Assembly: GCF_003173055.1 (NCBI RefSeq)
Contig: NZ_QGLF01000008.1
Coordinates: forward strand, 1 to 64,000
DNA: 64,000 nucleotides
From: Zavarzinia compransoris
GTDB taxonomy: Bacteria; Pseudomonadota; Alphaproteobacteria; Zavarziniales; Zavarziniaceae
Direction of reading: 5' to 3'
Part shown: one piece after another, positions 37,874-47,694 of the stretch
How positions within the stretch are numbered: the stretch's first letter is position 1
Layout: every line of letters starts with the position of its first letter
Notes under the pieces: model-generated
The model's database searches: none
The model's input: only the letters and a program-made list of their open reading frames with translations
Told to the model about the DNA's origin: nothing
Program-made: the position numbers and the translations under genes

Positions 37874-39471
37874 GCCGTGGCCAGGTCGCCGGCCAGGCCC
37901 TGGCGGATCAGCTTCGCCGTGTTGGCGACGCCGAACAGGGCGATGAACGAGCCCATGCGCGGGCCCTGGGGCTGGCCGAACAGCACTTCGTAATTGGCCT
38001 TGAACCAGTCCCGCAGGCTGGGGAAGGGGTGGCGCTTGCCGATTTCGAAGACTTCGGTCTGCAGGGCTTCCGCGCTCTGGTCGGCTGGGTTTGTCTCCAG
38101 CCAGGCGGCCAGTTCCTCCAGGGCCGCGCGCTCGACCTCGGTCGGCAGGCGGAACTGGCGGGTCGGCTTTTCATAGTCGCGGTAATAGGCGATGGCATGG
38201 CCGACCAGATCGTCCAGCACCGGCTGGTTCTCCGGCGTGGCGCCCGGCGCGTAGCGGCCGATGAAGCCCCAGAGCACGGCCTTGTCTTCCGAGCCGACGA
38301 CGCCGGCAAGGTTCAGCAGCAGGCCGAAGGTGATCGGCAGCTTCACCACCGGCGGCTGCCCGGAATGGATGTGATAGACCGGGTTTTCCAGTTGCTTCGC
38401 CGGCTCCTGGCCGGGATAGGCGGCCAGATGGTCGAGATAGTCGTCGACCTGGCGCGGGATGACGTCGAAATAGAGCCGCTTGGCCGTCTTCGGCTGGCTG
38501 TACATGAACAGCGACAGGCTTTCCGGGCTGGCATAGGTCAGCCATTCCTCGATCGTCAGGCCGTTGCCCTTCGACTTCGAGATCTTCTGGCCCTTGTCGT
38601 CCAGGAACAGTTCGTAGTTGAAGCCGTCCGGCGGCAGGCCGCCCAGGGCCCGGCAGATCTTGCTGGACGTCTTCACATTGTCGATATGGTCTTTCCCCGA
38701 CATTTCGTAATCGACGCCGAGGGCGGCCCAGCGCAGCGCCCAGTCCGGCTTCCACTGCGCCTTGCAGCCGCCGCCGGTCACCGGCGTCTCGAAGCTCTCG
38801 CCGGTCGCGGGGTCGGTCCAGCGGATCAGGCCCTTGGCGGTGTCGCGCCCCTCGATCGGCACCTGCATGACGGCGCCGGTCTTCGGGTGCACGGGCAGGA
38901 ACGGGGCATAGGTCTGGCGCCGCTCGTCGCGCAGGGTCGGCAGCATGATGGCCATGACCTCGTCATAGACATCGAGCATGCGCAGCAGCATGGCGTCGAG
39001 CCTGCCCTCGGCATAATAGTCGGTGGCCGAGGCGAATTCGTATTCGAAGCCGAAGCGGTCCAGGAACGAGCGCAGCATGGCATTGTTGTGATGGCCGAAG
39101 CTGTCGAACTTGTGGAACGGGTCCGGCACCTTGGTCAGCGGCTTGCCCAGGTTGGCGCGCAGCAGGGCCTGCTCGGGCACGTTTTCCGGCACCTTGCGCA
39201 TGCCGTCCATGTCGTCCGAGAAGCACAGCAGCTTCGAGGGGATCTTGCCGTCGGTCAGGATGTGGAAGGCATAGCGCACCATGGTGGTGCGCGAAACCTC
39301 GCCGAAAGTGCCGATATGCGGCAGGCCCGAGGGGCCGTAGCCGGTCTCGAACAGGATATAGCCCTTGTCGAGCACTTCCGGTTTTTTCTCGATCCGCGCC
39401 AGCAGTTTCCGTGCCTCCTCGAAGGGCCAGGCACGGGCTTTCAGGGCAAGCTCGCGGATCTCGCTCGACAT
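37870..39471 (-). CDS. lysS: lysine--tRNA ligase, class I
   Basis: A 533-residue class I lysyl-tRNA synthetase, unrelated in fold to the common class II enzyme. The HIGH-type motif is [18 protein letters not shown] and the KMSKS-type motif is KISKSKGNG in the middle of the protein; the C-terminal helical domain is typical. Class I LysRS is found in archaea, spirochaetes and many Alphaproteobacteria. It is followed by DUF952 in a coupled pair. Confidence 0.96.
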   Translation of the reverse strand: MSSEIRELALKARAWPFEEARKLLARIEKKPEVLDKGYILFETGYGPSGLPHIGTFGEVSRTTMVRYAFHILTDGKIPSKLLCFSDDMDGMRKVPENVPEQALLRANLGKPLTKVPDPFHKFDSFGHHNNAMLRSFLDRFGFEYEFASATDYYAEGRLDAMLLRMLDVYDEVMAIMLPTLRDERRQTYAPFLPVHPKTGAVMQVPIEGRDTAKGLIRWTDPATGESFETPVTGGGCKAQWKPDWALRWAALGVDYEMSGKDHIDNVKTSSKICRALGGLPPDGFNYELFLDDKGQKISKSKGNGLTIEEWLTYASPESLSLFMYSQPKTAKRLYFDVIPRQVDDYLDHLAAYPGQEPAKQLENPVYHIHSGQPPVVKLPITFGLLLNLAGVVGSEDKAVLWGFIGRYAPGATPENQPVLDDLVGHAIAYYRDYEKPTRQFRLPTEVERAALEELAAWLETNPADQSAEALQTEVFEIGKRHPFPSLRDWFKANYEVLFGQPQGPRMGSFIALFGVANTAKLIRQGLAGDLATA

Positions 39472-39614
39472 CTCTCGACAACTCCTTTGGCGTGCAGCGC
39501 CTTCGCTGCGCGTCCGTTCCTAAGCGTGCGCAGGGCTTTCGTCAATTCAATGGCGACGCATGGGCGCCACCCGCCCGGGCGGGTGCGGCGCGCGACGGGG
39601 CCATCGGGCGATCC

Positions 39615-39818
39615 TCACCGCTCGTCGTCATAAAGCCCCGCGCGCGTCCAGGGGCCGACGTTGGCGACAGGCTGATGCTCGAGACGCGACAGCAATGCTG
39701 CCCGCGCCGCCGATGCGGTGCTGTCGCTCCCGTCTGCGGGGACGATGCGCGCGACAGGCCGCCCGCGCTCGCCGTGCGGAATGCCGTCGGCATCCGCTGT
39801 GGAGATGGTTTTTCCCAT
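39615..39818 (-). CDS. short antitoxin-like ORF (Phd/VapB relic)
   Basis: A 67-residue ORF. GRPVARIVPADG resembles the end of the Phd/YefM DNA-binding domain and the tail QPVANVGPWTRAGLYDDER resembles the toxin-binding C-terminus of VapB-type antitoxins. The usual ~25 residues containing the AKTHLSxLL segment are missing and a TAG stop precedes the ATG. No toxin gene is adjacent. It is most likely a decayed or orphan antitoxin. Confidence 0.45.
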   Translation of the reverse strand: MGKTISTADADGIPHGERGRPVARIVPADGSDSTASAARAALLSRLEHQPVANVGPWTRAGLYDDER

Positions 39819-39916
39819 GGCTGCCTACAGTATTGGGAACCATGCGCTTCGCAAGCGCGGAGGCGCCGGGGTTCATAATCCCTGGCGGGGGGGCGGGGGC
39901 GCTCTATCATCGCCGG

Positions 39917-42676
39917 ATGGCCGAATCGTCCTCCCTTGCCGTCGCCCTGCCGCAGCTCGACCTGCCGGCCCTTGCCGTCGGCGTCGGCAAGGCGGTGGTG
40001 GTGCGCCCGACCGGCGAGATCGAGGACCTGTCCCTGCGCGATGCCGCCCTGGTCGCCGATTCCGGGCAATTGCTGGTCGCCCATGCGCCGCTGACGGCGC
40101 GGCGCCTGGGGGTGACGGCGCTCAGGGCCTTCGACGTCCTCGAACTTTTCGCCTTCGTCCGGCCGGCGCAATTCTGCCTGCCCAGTGCCGCCGGCCTCGC
40201 CCGGCTGTTCGGCCTGGACGAGCCGCGCGACCTCGCGGACGAGGCCATGGTCCTGCCCGAGGTGGCGATGGCCCTGCTGCGCGAATTGCGCCAGGCCCGC
40301 GACGGCGCGGAGGCGGCGCGCATCGCCTTCACCATGGGGCGGGGCGGCTGGGCCTGGGCGCCCCTGGTGCTGGCGGCGCTGGGCCGGGCGGATGGGGGCG
40401 AGGGCCGGGGCTCGGGCCTCGACGTCTGGAACCGCCTGCCGGAATGGGAGGAGCCGGCGCCGCCGCCGCCGCCCCTCGGCCTGCCGGTCTCGGCCGAGGA
40501 GGCGCGGGCGGCCCTGGCCGCGATCAAGGGCCCGGACGCCGAGGAACGCCCGGCCCAGGGCGACTATGCCGCCACCGTGGCCGAGGCGTTCGGCCTCCGC
40601 GACATGGCGGGCATGCCCCGCGTCGTGCTGGCCGAGGCGGGCACGGGCATCGGCAAGACTCTCGGCTATATCGCGCCGGCGGCGGTCTGGGCGCGGAAGA
40701 ACAAGGCGGCGGTCTGGCTTTCGACCTATACCAAGAACCTGCAACGGCAATTGGACCGGGAATTGTCCCGCCTCTACCCCGATCCGGCGGAAAAGGCCCG
40801 GCGGGCGGTGATCCGCAAGGGCCGGGAGAATTACCTCTGCCTGCTCAACCTCGAAGAGGTCGCGGGGCCGGGCGGGGTGGCCCCGGGGGCGAGCGCCATT
40901 GCCATCGGCCTCGTCGTCCGCTGGGCCCGCCACAGCCGCGACGGCGACATGGTGGGCGGCGATTTCCCGACCTGGGCGATCGAACTGCTGGCCGGCGCCC
41001 GCCTGGGCGCGCTGACCGACCGGCGCGGCGAATGCATCCATTCCGCCTGCCCGCATTTCCGCAAGTGTTTCATCGAACGCGCCCGGGCGCGGGCCAAGAC
41101 GGCGGAAATCGTCGTCGCCAACCATGCCCTGGTGATGATCCAGGCGGCCCTGGCGGGCGAGGCGCGCGACCTGCCGTCGCGCTATGTCTTCGACGAGGGG
41201 CATCAGGTCTTCGATGCCGCCGACAGCGCCTTTTCCGCCCGGCTGACCGGGGCGGAGACGGCGGAACTGCGCCGCTGGCTGCGCGGGGCCGAGGCCGGCC
41301 ATCGCCGCGCCGGCCGCGGCCGCGGGCTGGAGCGGCGGATCGGCGACCTGATCGCCGGCGACGAGGCCGCCGAGACCGCCCTCCAGGCGGTGCGCCGCGC
41401 CGCCGCCAGCCTGCCGGGCGAGGGCTGGACGGCGCGGATCGCCGGGGGCAGCGCCGCCGGCCCGGTCGAAGCCTTCCTGGCCGAGGCCCGCCGCTTCGTC
41501 ACCGCCCGGGCGATCGACCAGCGCGGCGGCTTCGCCCTGGAAGCCCCGGCGATCGAGCCGGCCCCGGACCTGCTGGAGGCCGCCCGGACGGTCGACGGCG
41601 TGCTGCGCAGCCTGGCGGAGCCGGCGGCGGCCCTGAAGGCCCGCCTGGCCGAACGGCTGGACAAGGACGCGGAAGACCTGGACACGCCCACCCGGCAGCG
41701 CCTGGAAGCCGGGATCCGCAGCCTGGACCGGCGCCTGTCGCAGCCGGTGACCGCCTGGCGCGCCATGCTGCGCACCCTGGAGACGGTCGCCGATGGGCCG
41801 GAACCCGTGCCGGCCCCCTTCGTCGACTGGCTGGCGATCGAGCGCGACCGCGGGCGGGAGGTCGATGTCGGCCTCCATCGCCATTGGCTGGACCCGACGG
41901 TGCCCCTGACCGGCGCCCTGCTGGAACGGGCCCACGGCGTCCTCGTGACCTCGGCGACCCTGCGCGACAGCAACCCCCAGCTGGCCGACGACTGGCAGGC
42001 GGCGGAGGCGCGGACCGGCGCCGGCCACCTGATCCTGCCGGCGAAACGGGCCAGTTTCGCCTCGCCCTTCGATTATGCCGAACAGTCGCGGGTCCTGATC
42101 GTCAACGATGTCCGCCGCGACGAGGCGGACGAGGTCGCGGCCGCCTACCGCAGCCTGTTCCTGGCGGCGCGGGGCGGCGGGCTCGGCCTGTTCACCGCGG
42201 TCGAGCGGCTGCGCCGGGTCCATGCCCGGATCGAGCGGCCGCTGGATGCGGCGGGGATCCGGCTCTATGCCCAGCATGTCGATCCGATGGATGTCGGCAC
42301 CCTGGTCGACCTGTTCCGGGCGGAGGAGAATGCCTGCCTCCTCGGCACCGATGCGGTCCGGGACGGGGTCGACGTGCCGGGGCGGGCGCTTCGCCTCATC
42401 GTCTTCGACCGGGTGCCCTGGCCGCGCCCCAGCCTGTTGCACCGCGCCCGGCGCGAAGCCTTCGGCGGTGCCGCCTATGACGACATGCTGGTGCGCTTCC
42501 GCCTGCGCCAGGCCTTCGGCCGGCTGATCCGCCAGGCGGGCGACCGGGGCGTCTTCGTCCTGCTCGACGCCATGACGCCGACCCGCCTGCTGCCCGCCTT
42601 TCCACCGGGGGTGACGGTCGGCCGGGTCGGCCTGGCCGAGGCGGTTACCACCGTCCGCGCTTTCCTGGCCGAATGA
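39917..42676 (+). CDS. ATP-dependent DNA helicase, DinG/XPD-like (superfamily 2)
   Basis: A 919-residue helicase. Residues 1-220 are an N-terminal domain I do not recognise, ending in a proline-rich linker (EEPAPPPPPLGLP). The helicase core has motif I EAGTGIGKTLGYIAP, motif II FDEGHQVFDAAD (DEGH instead of DEAH) and motif VI region FRLRQAFGRLIRQAGDRG. Four cysteines (YLCLL, GECIHSACPHFRKC) between motifs I and II match the iron-sulfur cluster of XPD/DinG helicases. ATG 39917 is chosen because sequence upstream lacks family similarity. It probably unwinds damaged or structured DNA 5'-3'. Confidence 0.9.
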   Translation: MAESSSLAVALPQLDLPALAVGVGKAVVVRPTGEIEDLSLRDAALVADSGQLLVAHAPLTARRLGVTALRAFDVLELFAFVRPAQFCLPSAAGLARLFGLDEPRDLADEAMVLPEVAMALLRELRQARDGAEAARIAFTMGRGGWAWAPLVLAALGRADGGEGRGSGLDVWNRLPEWEEPAPPPPPLGLPVSAEEARAALAAIKGPDAEERPAQGDYAATVAEAFGLRDMAGMPRVVLAEAGTGIGKTLGYIAPAAVWARKNKAAVWLSTYTKNLQRQLDRELSRLYPDPAEKARRAVIRKGRENYLCLLNLEEVAGPGGVAPGASAIAIGLVVRWARHSRDGDMVGGDFPTWAIELLAGARLGALTDRRGECIHSACPHFRKCFIERARARAKTAEIVVANHALVMIQAALAGEARDLPSRYVFDEGHQVFDAADSAFSARLTGAETAELRRWLRGAEAGHRRAGRGRGLERRIGDLIAGDEAAETALQAVRRAAASLPGEGWTARIAGGSAAGPVEAFLAEARRFVTARAIDQRGGFALEAPAIEPAPDLLEAARTVDGVLRSLAEPAAALKARLAERLDKDAEDLDTPTRQRLEAGIRSLDRRLSQPVTAWRAMLRTLETVADGPEPVPAPFVDWLAIERDRGREVDVGLHRHWLDPTVPLTGALLERAHGVLVTSATLRDSNPQLADDWQAAEARTGAGHLILPAKRASFASPFDYAEQSRVLIVNDVRRDEADEVAAAYRSLFLAARGGGLGLFTAVERLRRVHARIERPLDAAGIRLYAQHVDPMDVGTLVDLFRAEENACLLGTDAVRDGVDVPGRALRLIVFDRVPWPRPSLLHRARREAFGGAAYDDMLVRFRLRQAFGRLIRQAGDRGVFVLLDAMTPTRLLPAFPPGVTVGRVGLAEAVTTVRAFLAE

Positions 42677-42741
42677 CCGCCTTGCCGAGCCGGCGGCGAT
42701 CCTCTATTCCTGCCGGCCGACAGAAATAGGACAAAACGGGC

Positions 42742-43155
42742 ATGACCGAACGCATCAGCCACCATGACGCCCTGATCTGGGTGATGGTCTGTGTCGCCGC
42801 CTCGGACGGCGACATGACGGACGGCGAGCTTCACGCCATCGGCGAGATCGTGAAGACCCTGCCGGTGTTTCGCGGCTACGACGTCAACCGGCTGCCCGAT
42901 TCCGCCCGCGCCTGCGGTGCCATGCTGCATGCGCCGAAGGGGCTCGAGGAAGTGATGCGCATGATCGGCCTCGGCCTGCCGGCCGAACTGCACGACACTG
43001 CCTATGCCCTCGCCTGCGAACTGGCGGCGGTCGACAGCAAGCTGGACCTGACCGAGGCCCGCCTGCTGCAACTCGTCCGCGCCGGCCTCAAGGTCGACCG
43101 CCTGACCACGGTCGCCATCGAGCGCGCGGTCCAGGCCCGCTATCGCCGCGCCTGA
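42742..43155 (+). CDS. TerB family tellurite-resistance-like protein
   Basis: A 137-residue all-helical protein with the TerB pattern: HDALIWVMVCVAASDGDMTDGE with a metal-type acidic loop and, near the end, ACELAAVDSKLDLTEARLL, the second acidic loop. TerB proteins bind metal at these loops. It stands alone, without other ter genes, so a role in tellurite resistance is not implied. Confidence 0.85.
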   Translation: MTERISHHDALIWVMVCVAASDGDMTDGELHAIGEIVKTLPVFRGYDVNRLPDSARACGAMLHAPKGLEEVMRMIGLGLPAELHDTAYALACELAAVDSKLDLTEARLLQLVRAGLKVDRLTTVAIERAVQARYRRA

Positions 43156-43158
43156 GCC

Positions 43159-43572
43159 CTACGAGGCCGGGCCGATCCGGGGGTAGCGCCGCTCCAGGGC
43201 GGTGACGATCAATTGCTTCAGGCTTGAAACCGGGTCGCTGCGGTCGACGATGCCGACCACCCGCCGGCGCACCACCGGCGGGATATCGACCGGCTCCGGT
43301 TCGCTGAGCATGACCACCGGCGCCCGCGAGCCCAGCCGCGCCGCCGCCTCGACCACCCGCAGCGACTCCCAACCGCGCAGGTCGCCGTCGATGATGATGA
43401 CGTCGGGGCGGCCTTCCAGGATACGCCGCATGGCCGAGTAGCCGTTGGGGGCCGAATCCGTCTCGAATCCCCAAGATGTAATATAGTCTTTTAATGCCGG
43501 GAGGTTCGCCGCATCGTCGTAGACGATGAGTATTTTCGGCCTTTCCTGAAGTATTTTAAGGATTTTCTCCAT
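43159..43572 (-). CDS. stand-alone degenerate receiver domain protein (paralogue 1)
   Basis: A 137-residue CheY-like protein. The acidic pair is in ILIVYDDAAN, the phospho-acceptor Asp in VIIIDGDLRGW, and the Ser/Thr position in VVMLSEPE. The conserved Lys after strand 5 (normally YLxKP) is replaced by VVGIVDRSDP. It shares SWGF, GY, GW.S, RLGSRAPV.ML and RRRV.GI blocks with the protein at 49639-50082, so they are paralogues. ATG 43572 fits the domain start. No kinase is adjacent. Confidence 0.8.
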   Translation of the reverse strand: MEKILKILQERPKILIVYDDAANLPALKDYITSWGFETDSAPNGYSAMRRILEGRPDVIIIDGDLRGWESLRVVEAAARLGSRAPVVMLSEPEPVDIPPVVRRRVVGIVDRSDPVSSLKQLIVTALERRYPRIGPAS

Positions 43573-43843
43573 TATTCTTGGCTTTCGTGCGCAGTGCGGT
43601 GCTTGGTGCCCGGGATGGTGCTCCCCATGTTTATTTATCGATTTCGTTACGTTTTTTTCGCATCGCGCGAAAGATAGGTCAAACGTCAAAATAACCAACA
43701 TCTGGTCGTTTTGGCGATAAGCGCGGCCATTCCTCCCCCGATCGGCGGGCGGGAGGACTGCGCGGAAGCGATGTCGGCAGGGGGCGGCGGCATTGCTGCC
43801 TGGGGCCCGGGCCCGCCGAGGCGGGGCCCGGGCCGGGGCAATG

Positions 43844-44482
43844 TCAGCGGTTCGGCTGCGGCGTGACGCGCAGGTAGGGCTTCAGCGCCTTATAGCCCTT
43901 GGGGAACTTCTGGGCGATCACGGCCGGGTCCTGGAGTGAGGGGACGATGATGACATCGTCGCCGTCTTTCCAGTTCACCGGCGTCGCCACCGAATAGCCG
44001 TCGGTCAGTTGCAGCGAGTCGATGACGCGCAGGATTTCGTCGAAATTCCGCCCGGTCGAGGCCGGATAGGTCAGCGACAGGCGCAGCTTCTTGTTCGGAT
44101 CGATGATGAAGACCGAACGCACCGTCAGCGTGTCGTTCGCATTCGGGTGGATCATGTCGTAGAGATCCGAGACCTTGCGGTCGGTATCGGCCAGGATCGG
44201 GTAATTGATCGCCGTTCCTTGGGTTTCGGCGATGTCGCCGACCCAGTTCTTGTGGCTTTCGGCCGAATCCACCGACAGCGCCAGGACCTTGACGTTCCGC
44301 TTGTCGAACTCGGGCTTCAGCTTCGCCGTATAGCCCAGTTCGGTGGTGCAGACCGGGGTGAAGTCCTTGGGGTGGGAGAACAGGATGCCCCAGCTCGATC
44401 CCAGCCAGTCGTGGAACTGGATCGGGCCTTCGGTCGAGTCCTGCGTGAAATCCGGAACGATGTCGCCAAGCCTGAGAGTCAT
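43844..44482 (-). CDS. peroxiredoxin, 1-Cys (Prx6) type
   Basis: A 212-residue thiol peroxidase. The peroxidatic Cys is in FTPVCTTELGY and the conserved Arg in RSVFIIDP; the extended C-terminal domain (VNWKDGDDVIIVPSLQD, FPKGYKALKPYLR) defines the Prx6 group. It reduces hydrogen peroxide and organic peroxides. It is monocistronic, with about 270 bases to the receiver gene and a long spacing to sixA on the other strand. Confidence 0.95.
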   Translation of the reverse strand: MTLRLGDIVPDFTQDSTEGPIQFHDWLGSSWGILFSHPKDFTPVCTTELGYTAKLKPEFDKRNVKVLALSVDSAESHKNWVGDIAETQGTAINYPILADTDRKVSDLYDMIHPNANDTLTVRSVFIIDPNKKLRLSLTYPASTGRNFDEILRVIDSLQLTDGYSVATPVNWKDGDDVIIVPSLQDPAVIAQKFPKGYKALKPYLRVTPQPNR

Positions 44483-44668
44483 CTCAATGCCTCCAATTGC
44501 GCATAGGGTGCGCCGAGGCGGCGCGCCGCAGGCAACAGGAGAAGCAATTTACACGGGGAAGTTCAAGCGGAAATAAATGAACAAATATTATACGTTCTTT
44601 ATGCGGCGCCGCAGCCGCTAATCTGGGGCGAGTTGCCGCCAGTGTGCGGCATGATTCCCGAGGCCCAA

Positions 44669-45184
44669 TTGAAGACCATTATTCTGCTGCGTCACGCCAA
44701 ATCGAGCTGGGACGACCCGTCGATGGAGGACCGCGACCGTCCGCTCAACCAGCGGGGCGAGCGGGCGGCCGGTCTCGTCGCCGCCTTCCTGCGGCACGAA
44801 GGGCTGCTGCCCGAGATCATCCTGTGTTCGAGCGCGCTCCGCACGCGGGAAACCCTGGCCCGGGTGCAGGCCGTGATCGGCGACGATACCCCGGCCCTGA
44901 TCGAGGACGAGCTTTATCTCGCCTCGGCCGCGAAGCTGCTGGAACGGCTGCGCTGCCTGGGCGATGATGCCGCCAGCGTCCTCCTGATCGGGCACAATCC
45001 CGGGCTCGAGGATCTGGCCGCGACCTTGATCGAGCCGCGGGGCAGTGCGCTCGAGGAAAAGATGGCGGTGAAGTTTCCGACCGCCGGCCTTGCCGTGATC
45101 CGGGCCGATGCCGGGACCTGGGCGGCGCTGAAGCGCCGCAGCGGCCGTCTCGACCTGTTCGTCATTCCGAAGGATCTCGTCTGA
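44669..45184 (+). CDS. sixA: phosphohistidine phosphatase SixA-like (histidine phosphatase family)
   Basis: A 171-residue phosphatase. The catalytic motif is ILLRHAKSSW at the N-terminus with the second catalytic His in LLIGHNPGLEDLA; SSALRTRETL is the conserved Arg region. It dephosphorylates phosphohistidine proteins. TTG 44669 has GAGG five bases upstream and gives MKTIILLRHAKSS, the usual family start; ATG 44651 is the alternative. Its stop overlaps the next gene's ATG (TGATG). Confidence 0.88.
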   Translation: MKTIILLRHAKSSWDDPSMEDRDRPLNQRGERAAGLVAAFLRHEGLLPEIILCSSALRTRETLARVQAVIGDDTPALIEDELYLASAAKLLERLRCLGDDAASVLLIGHNPGLEDLAATLIEPRGSALEEKMAVKFPTAGLAVIRADAGTWAALKRRSGRLDLFVIPKDLV

Positions 45185-46716
45185 TGAGCGCGGAAATCGA
45201 ACTGAAGCTGGCGGTCGCGGCCGAGGATCTGCCGCGCTTGCGCCGCCTGCCGGTGCTCGCCCGCGGCAATCTGGGCTCGGTGCAGAACCGGACCCTGAAA
45301 TCGACCTATTTCGACACGCCGGAGCGCAGCCTGGCCGCCGCCAAGATCACCCTTCGGGTGCGCGAGGACGGGCGCCGCCGGCTGCATTGCGTGAAGGTCC
45401 CGGTCAAGAGCCTGGCCGGCCTTGCCACCCGCCGCGAGTGGGAAGTGGAAAGCCGCGGCCTGGTGCCCGATTTCTCGGTCTTCCCGGTTGGCACGGTCGA
45501 TACGGTGCTGGATACCCGCACCCTCGGCCCCGACCGGATCGAGGCGGTGTTCGAGACCGATTTCCGCCGCACCCTGCGCCGCCTGCCGCTCGGCACCGGC
45601 GGCGAGGTCGAGGTGGCGGTCGACGAGGGCGTGATCCGGGCCCCCGGCAAGGGCGAGATTCCGATTTCGGAACTGGAGTTCGAGCTGAAGGCGGGCGATC
45701 CCGCCGATCTCTTCGCCCTGGCGCTTGCGGTCGCCGAACAGGTGCCGGCCCAGGTCGTCGTCGTTTCCAAGGCGGAGCGCGGCGCCCGCCTGGCCGCCGG
45801 GCGCCATGCCGCCCCGGCCAAGGCCGGCCGGCTGGATGTCTCGCCCGAGCTTTCGGCGGGCGAAGCCTTCGGCCGCATCGTGCAGGACTGCACCAGCCAG
45901 TGGCTGGCCAATGTCGAAGCCGTGCTCGACGGCCGCGACGTCGAGGGCGTGCACCAGATGCGGGTGGCGCTGCGGCGCCTGCGCTCCGGCTTCAAGCTGT
46001 TCCGGCCGATCGTCGGGGCGCAGCCGGCCAAGGACCTCTCGGACGAGGTGAAATGGCTGGCTTCGGCCCTGGGGCCGGCACGCGACTGGGATGTCTTCAT
46101 CGGCGATGTCGCCGGGCCGGTGTTCGAGGCGCTGGGCCCCGACGCCCGCTTCGACCGCGTGCTGATGCAGGCGGAAAGCGAGCGGGCCCAGGGCTATGCC
46201 CTGGCCCGGCGCGCGATCGAGGATTCCCGCCATTGCCGTCTCGCCCTCTCGCTCGGCCGTTTCGTCGCCGCGCGCGAATGGGTGCAGGACGGCGACGAGG
46301 CGGCCCTGCATGCGCCTGTCGCCGATTTCGCCGCGAAAACCTTGAGCCAGCATTTCAAGCGCGTGCTGAAGCGCGGCCGCCATATCATGCAGTTGGAGGC
46401 GGAGGCGCTGCATGCGCTCCGCATCGAGATCAAGCGGCTGCGCTATGCGCTCGAATTCTTCGGCGGGCTGTTCGATGCCCGCGAGGTGCGGAAATTCCTC
46501 GACGGGCTGGCCGGCCTGCAGGATTTCCTCGGCGAATTGAACGACATGGATGTGGCGCACCGCCTGATCGTCACCCTGGGGCGGTCGGACTCCGGCCGCG
46601 CCTATGCCGAGGGGGCCTTGAGCGGCTTCTACGGCGCGTCGCTGGAGCGCAAGCGCAAGACCCTGAAGTCCCAATGGGCCGAGGTCCTGGTGCAGGAACG
46701 CTTCTGGAAAGAGTAG
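45184..46716 (+). CDS. CYTH and CHAD domain-containing protein (inorganic triphosphatase-like)
   Basis: A 510-residue protein. The N-terminal CYTH domain (residues 1-200) has the ELELK-type start EIELKLAVAAED, then STYFDTPERSLAAAKITLRVRE and acidic strands lining the tunnel that binds triphosphates. The C-terminal CHAD domain (about 230-500) is helical and basic, with VHQMRVALRRLRSGFKLF and LRIEIKRLRYALEFF, the His/Arg/Lys repeats thought to bind polyphosphate. It is translationally coupled to sixA, suggesting a shared phosphate role. Confidence 0.92.
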   Translation: MSAEIELKLAVAAEDLPRLRRLPVLARGNLGSVQNRTLKSTYFDTPERSLAAAKITLRVREDGRRRLHCVKVPVKSLAGLATRREWEVESRGLVPDFSVFPVGTVDTVLDTRTLGPDRIEAVFETDFRRTLRRLPLGTGGEVEVAVDEGVIRAPGKGEIPISELEFELKAGDPADLFALALAVAEQVPAQVVVVSKAERGARLAAGRHAAPAKAGRLDVSPELSAGEAFGRIVQDCTSQWLANVEAVLDGRDVEGVHQMRVALRRLRSGFKLFRPIVGAQPAKDLSDEVKWLASALGPARDWDVFIGDVAGPVFEALGPDARFDRVLMQAESERAQGYALARRAIEDSRHCRLALSLGRFVAAREWVQDGDEAALHAPVADFAAKTLSQHFKRVLKRGRHIMQLEAEALHALRIEIKRLRYALEFFGGLFDAREVRKFLDGLAGLQDFLGELNDMDVAHRLIVTLGRSDSGRAYAEGALSGFYGASLERKRKTLKSQWAEVLVQERFWKE

Positions 46717-46737
46717 GCCCCCGGGCCTATTTCTTTT
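46714..46737 (+). terminator. rho-independent terminator of the sixA-CYTH operon
   Basis: The hairpin TAGGCCC-CC-GGGCCTA (46714-46729) starts at the stop codon and is followed by TTTCTTTT. It also overlaps the stop of the convergent permease gene. Confidence 0.6.
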
Positions 46738-47683
46738 CCGCCGCATGGGCGGGCGGGCGGCGCTGGGGGTTCATCCAGTCTTCCAGCGCCTTCCACGCCC
46801 GGCTCAAGGCCCAGTTCAGGAACAGGTAGATCGCCGCGGCATAGAGATAGACGTCGAGCGAGAAGGATTGGGCATAGGCCCGCTTGGTCTGGCCCATCAG
46901 GTCCAGGATGGTGACGACCATGGCGACCGCGCTCGCCTTGATCATCAGGACGATTTCATTGCCATAGGCGGGCAGGGCGATGCGATAGGCCCCGGGCAGC
47001 ACCACCCGGCGCAGGATCAGCCACCGATTCATGCCCAGCGCCTTCGCCGCCTCGATCTCGCCCGGCGGAACCCCCAGGATCCCGCCGCGCAGAATCTCGC
47101 CGGTATAGGCGGCGGTGTTCAGGCTGAAGGCGATCAGCGCGCACCAATAGGCTTCGGAAAACACGCCCCACAGCCCCGCCTGCTCGAAAAAGCCGCGGAA
47201 CTGGCCGGAGCCGTAATAGATCAGGAAGATCTGGGCCAGCAGCGGCGTGCCCCGGAAGAAGAAGATATAGGCGGTGGCCAGCCAGCGCAGCGGCGCGATG
47301 CGGGCGACCAGGGCGAAGGCGACCGGGATCGCCAGCAGCCCGCCGATCAGCAGCGACAGGGTCACCAGTTCGGTCGTGGTCCACAGGCCGTCCAGCAGCT
47401 TCGGCCCATATTTGGCCAGCACCGGCGTATGTTCGGACAGCAGCGCGCCGATCGGGTCCAGCGCCGGCGACAGCAGGTCGCCGAGGAACAGCCAGACCGC
47501 GCGCAGGCCCTGCTTGAAGCCGCCGCCGAGATAGACCAGCCCCTCGACCACCCAGGCGAAGGCGGACCAGAGCGCGCCGAGCAGGGCGAGAAGCAGGTCG
47601 CCGATGGTGCTGAAGACCCCGCCGCCGTCGGGCGGCACGGCAGCTTCGGGGGCGAGAGCGGGGGCGGGGGCGAGGGGTTCCAC
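46727..47683 (-). CDS. amino acid ABC transporter permease (HisM/GlnP-like) with N-terminal extension
   Basis: A 318-residue inner-membrane subunit. The core from about residue 100 has the polar amino acid permease pattern, with FFRGTPLLAQIFLIYYG and the coupling EAA loop EIEAAKALGMNRWLILRRVVLP. The first ~95 residues are an additional Pro/Ala-rich and hydrophobic, glycine-rich segment absent from standard ~230-residue members. GTG 47683 follows GGGAG at ideal spacing and lies 11 bases after the upstream permease stop. Confidence 0.9.
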   Translation of the reverse strand: MEPLAPAPALAPEAAVPPDGGGVFSTIGDLLLALLGALWSAFAWVVEGLVYLGGGFKQGLRAVWLFLGDLLSPALDPIGALLSEHTPVLAKYGPKLLDGLWTTTELVTLSLLIGGLLAIPVAFALVARIAPLRWLATAYIFFFRGTPLLAQIFLIYYGSGQFRGFFEQAGLWGVFSEAYWCALIAFSLNTAAYTGEILRGGILGVPPGEIEAAKALGMNRWLILRRVVLPGAYRIALPAYGNEIVLMIKASAVAMVVTILDLMGQTKRAYAQSFSLDVYLYAAAIYLFLNWALSRAWKALEDWMNPQRRPPAHAAEKK

Positions 47684-47694
47684 GGGCGTCTCCC

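Noticed and set aside
39542-42442. 966-codon minus-strand open frame opposite the helicase
   Set aside because: Antisense shadow of the helicase gene, which has all helicase motifs; the opposite frame has none.
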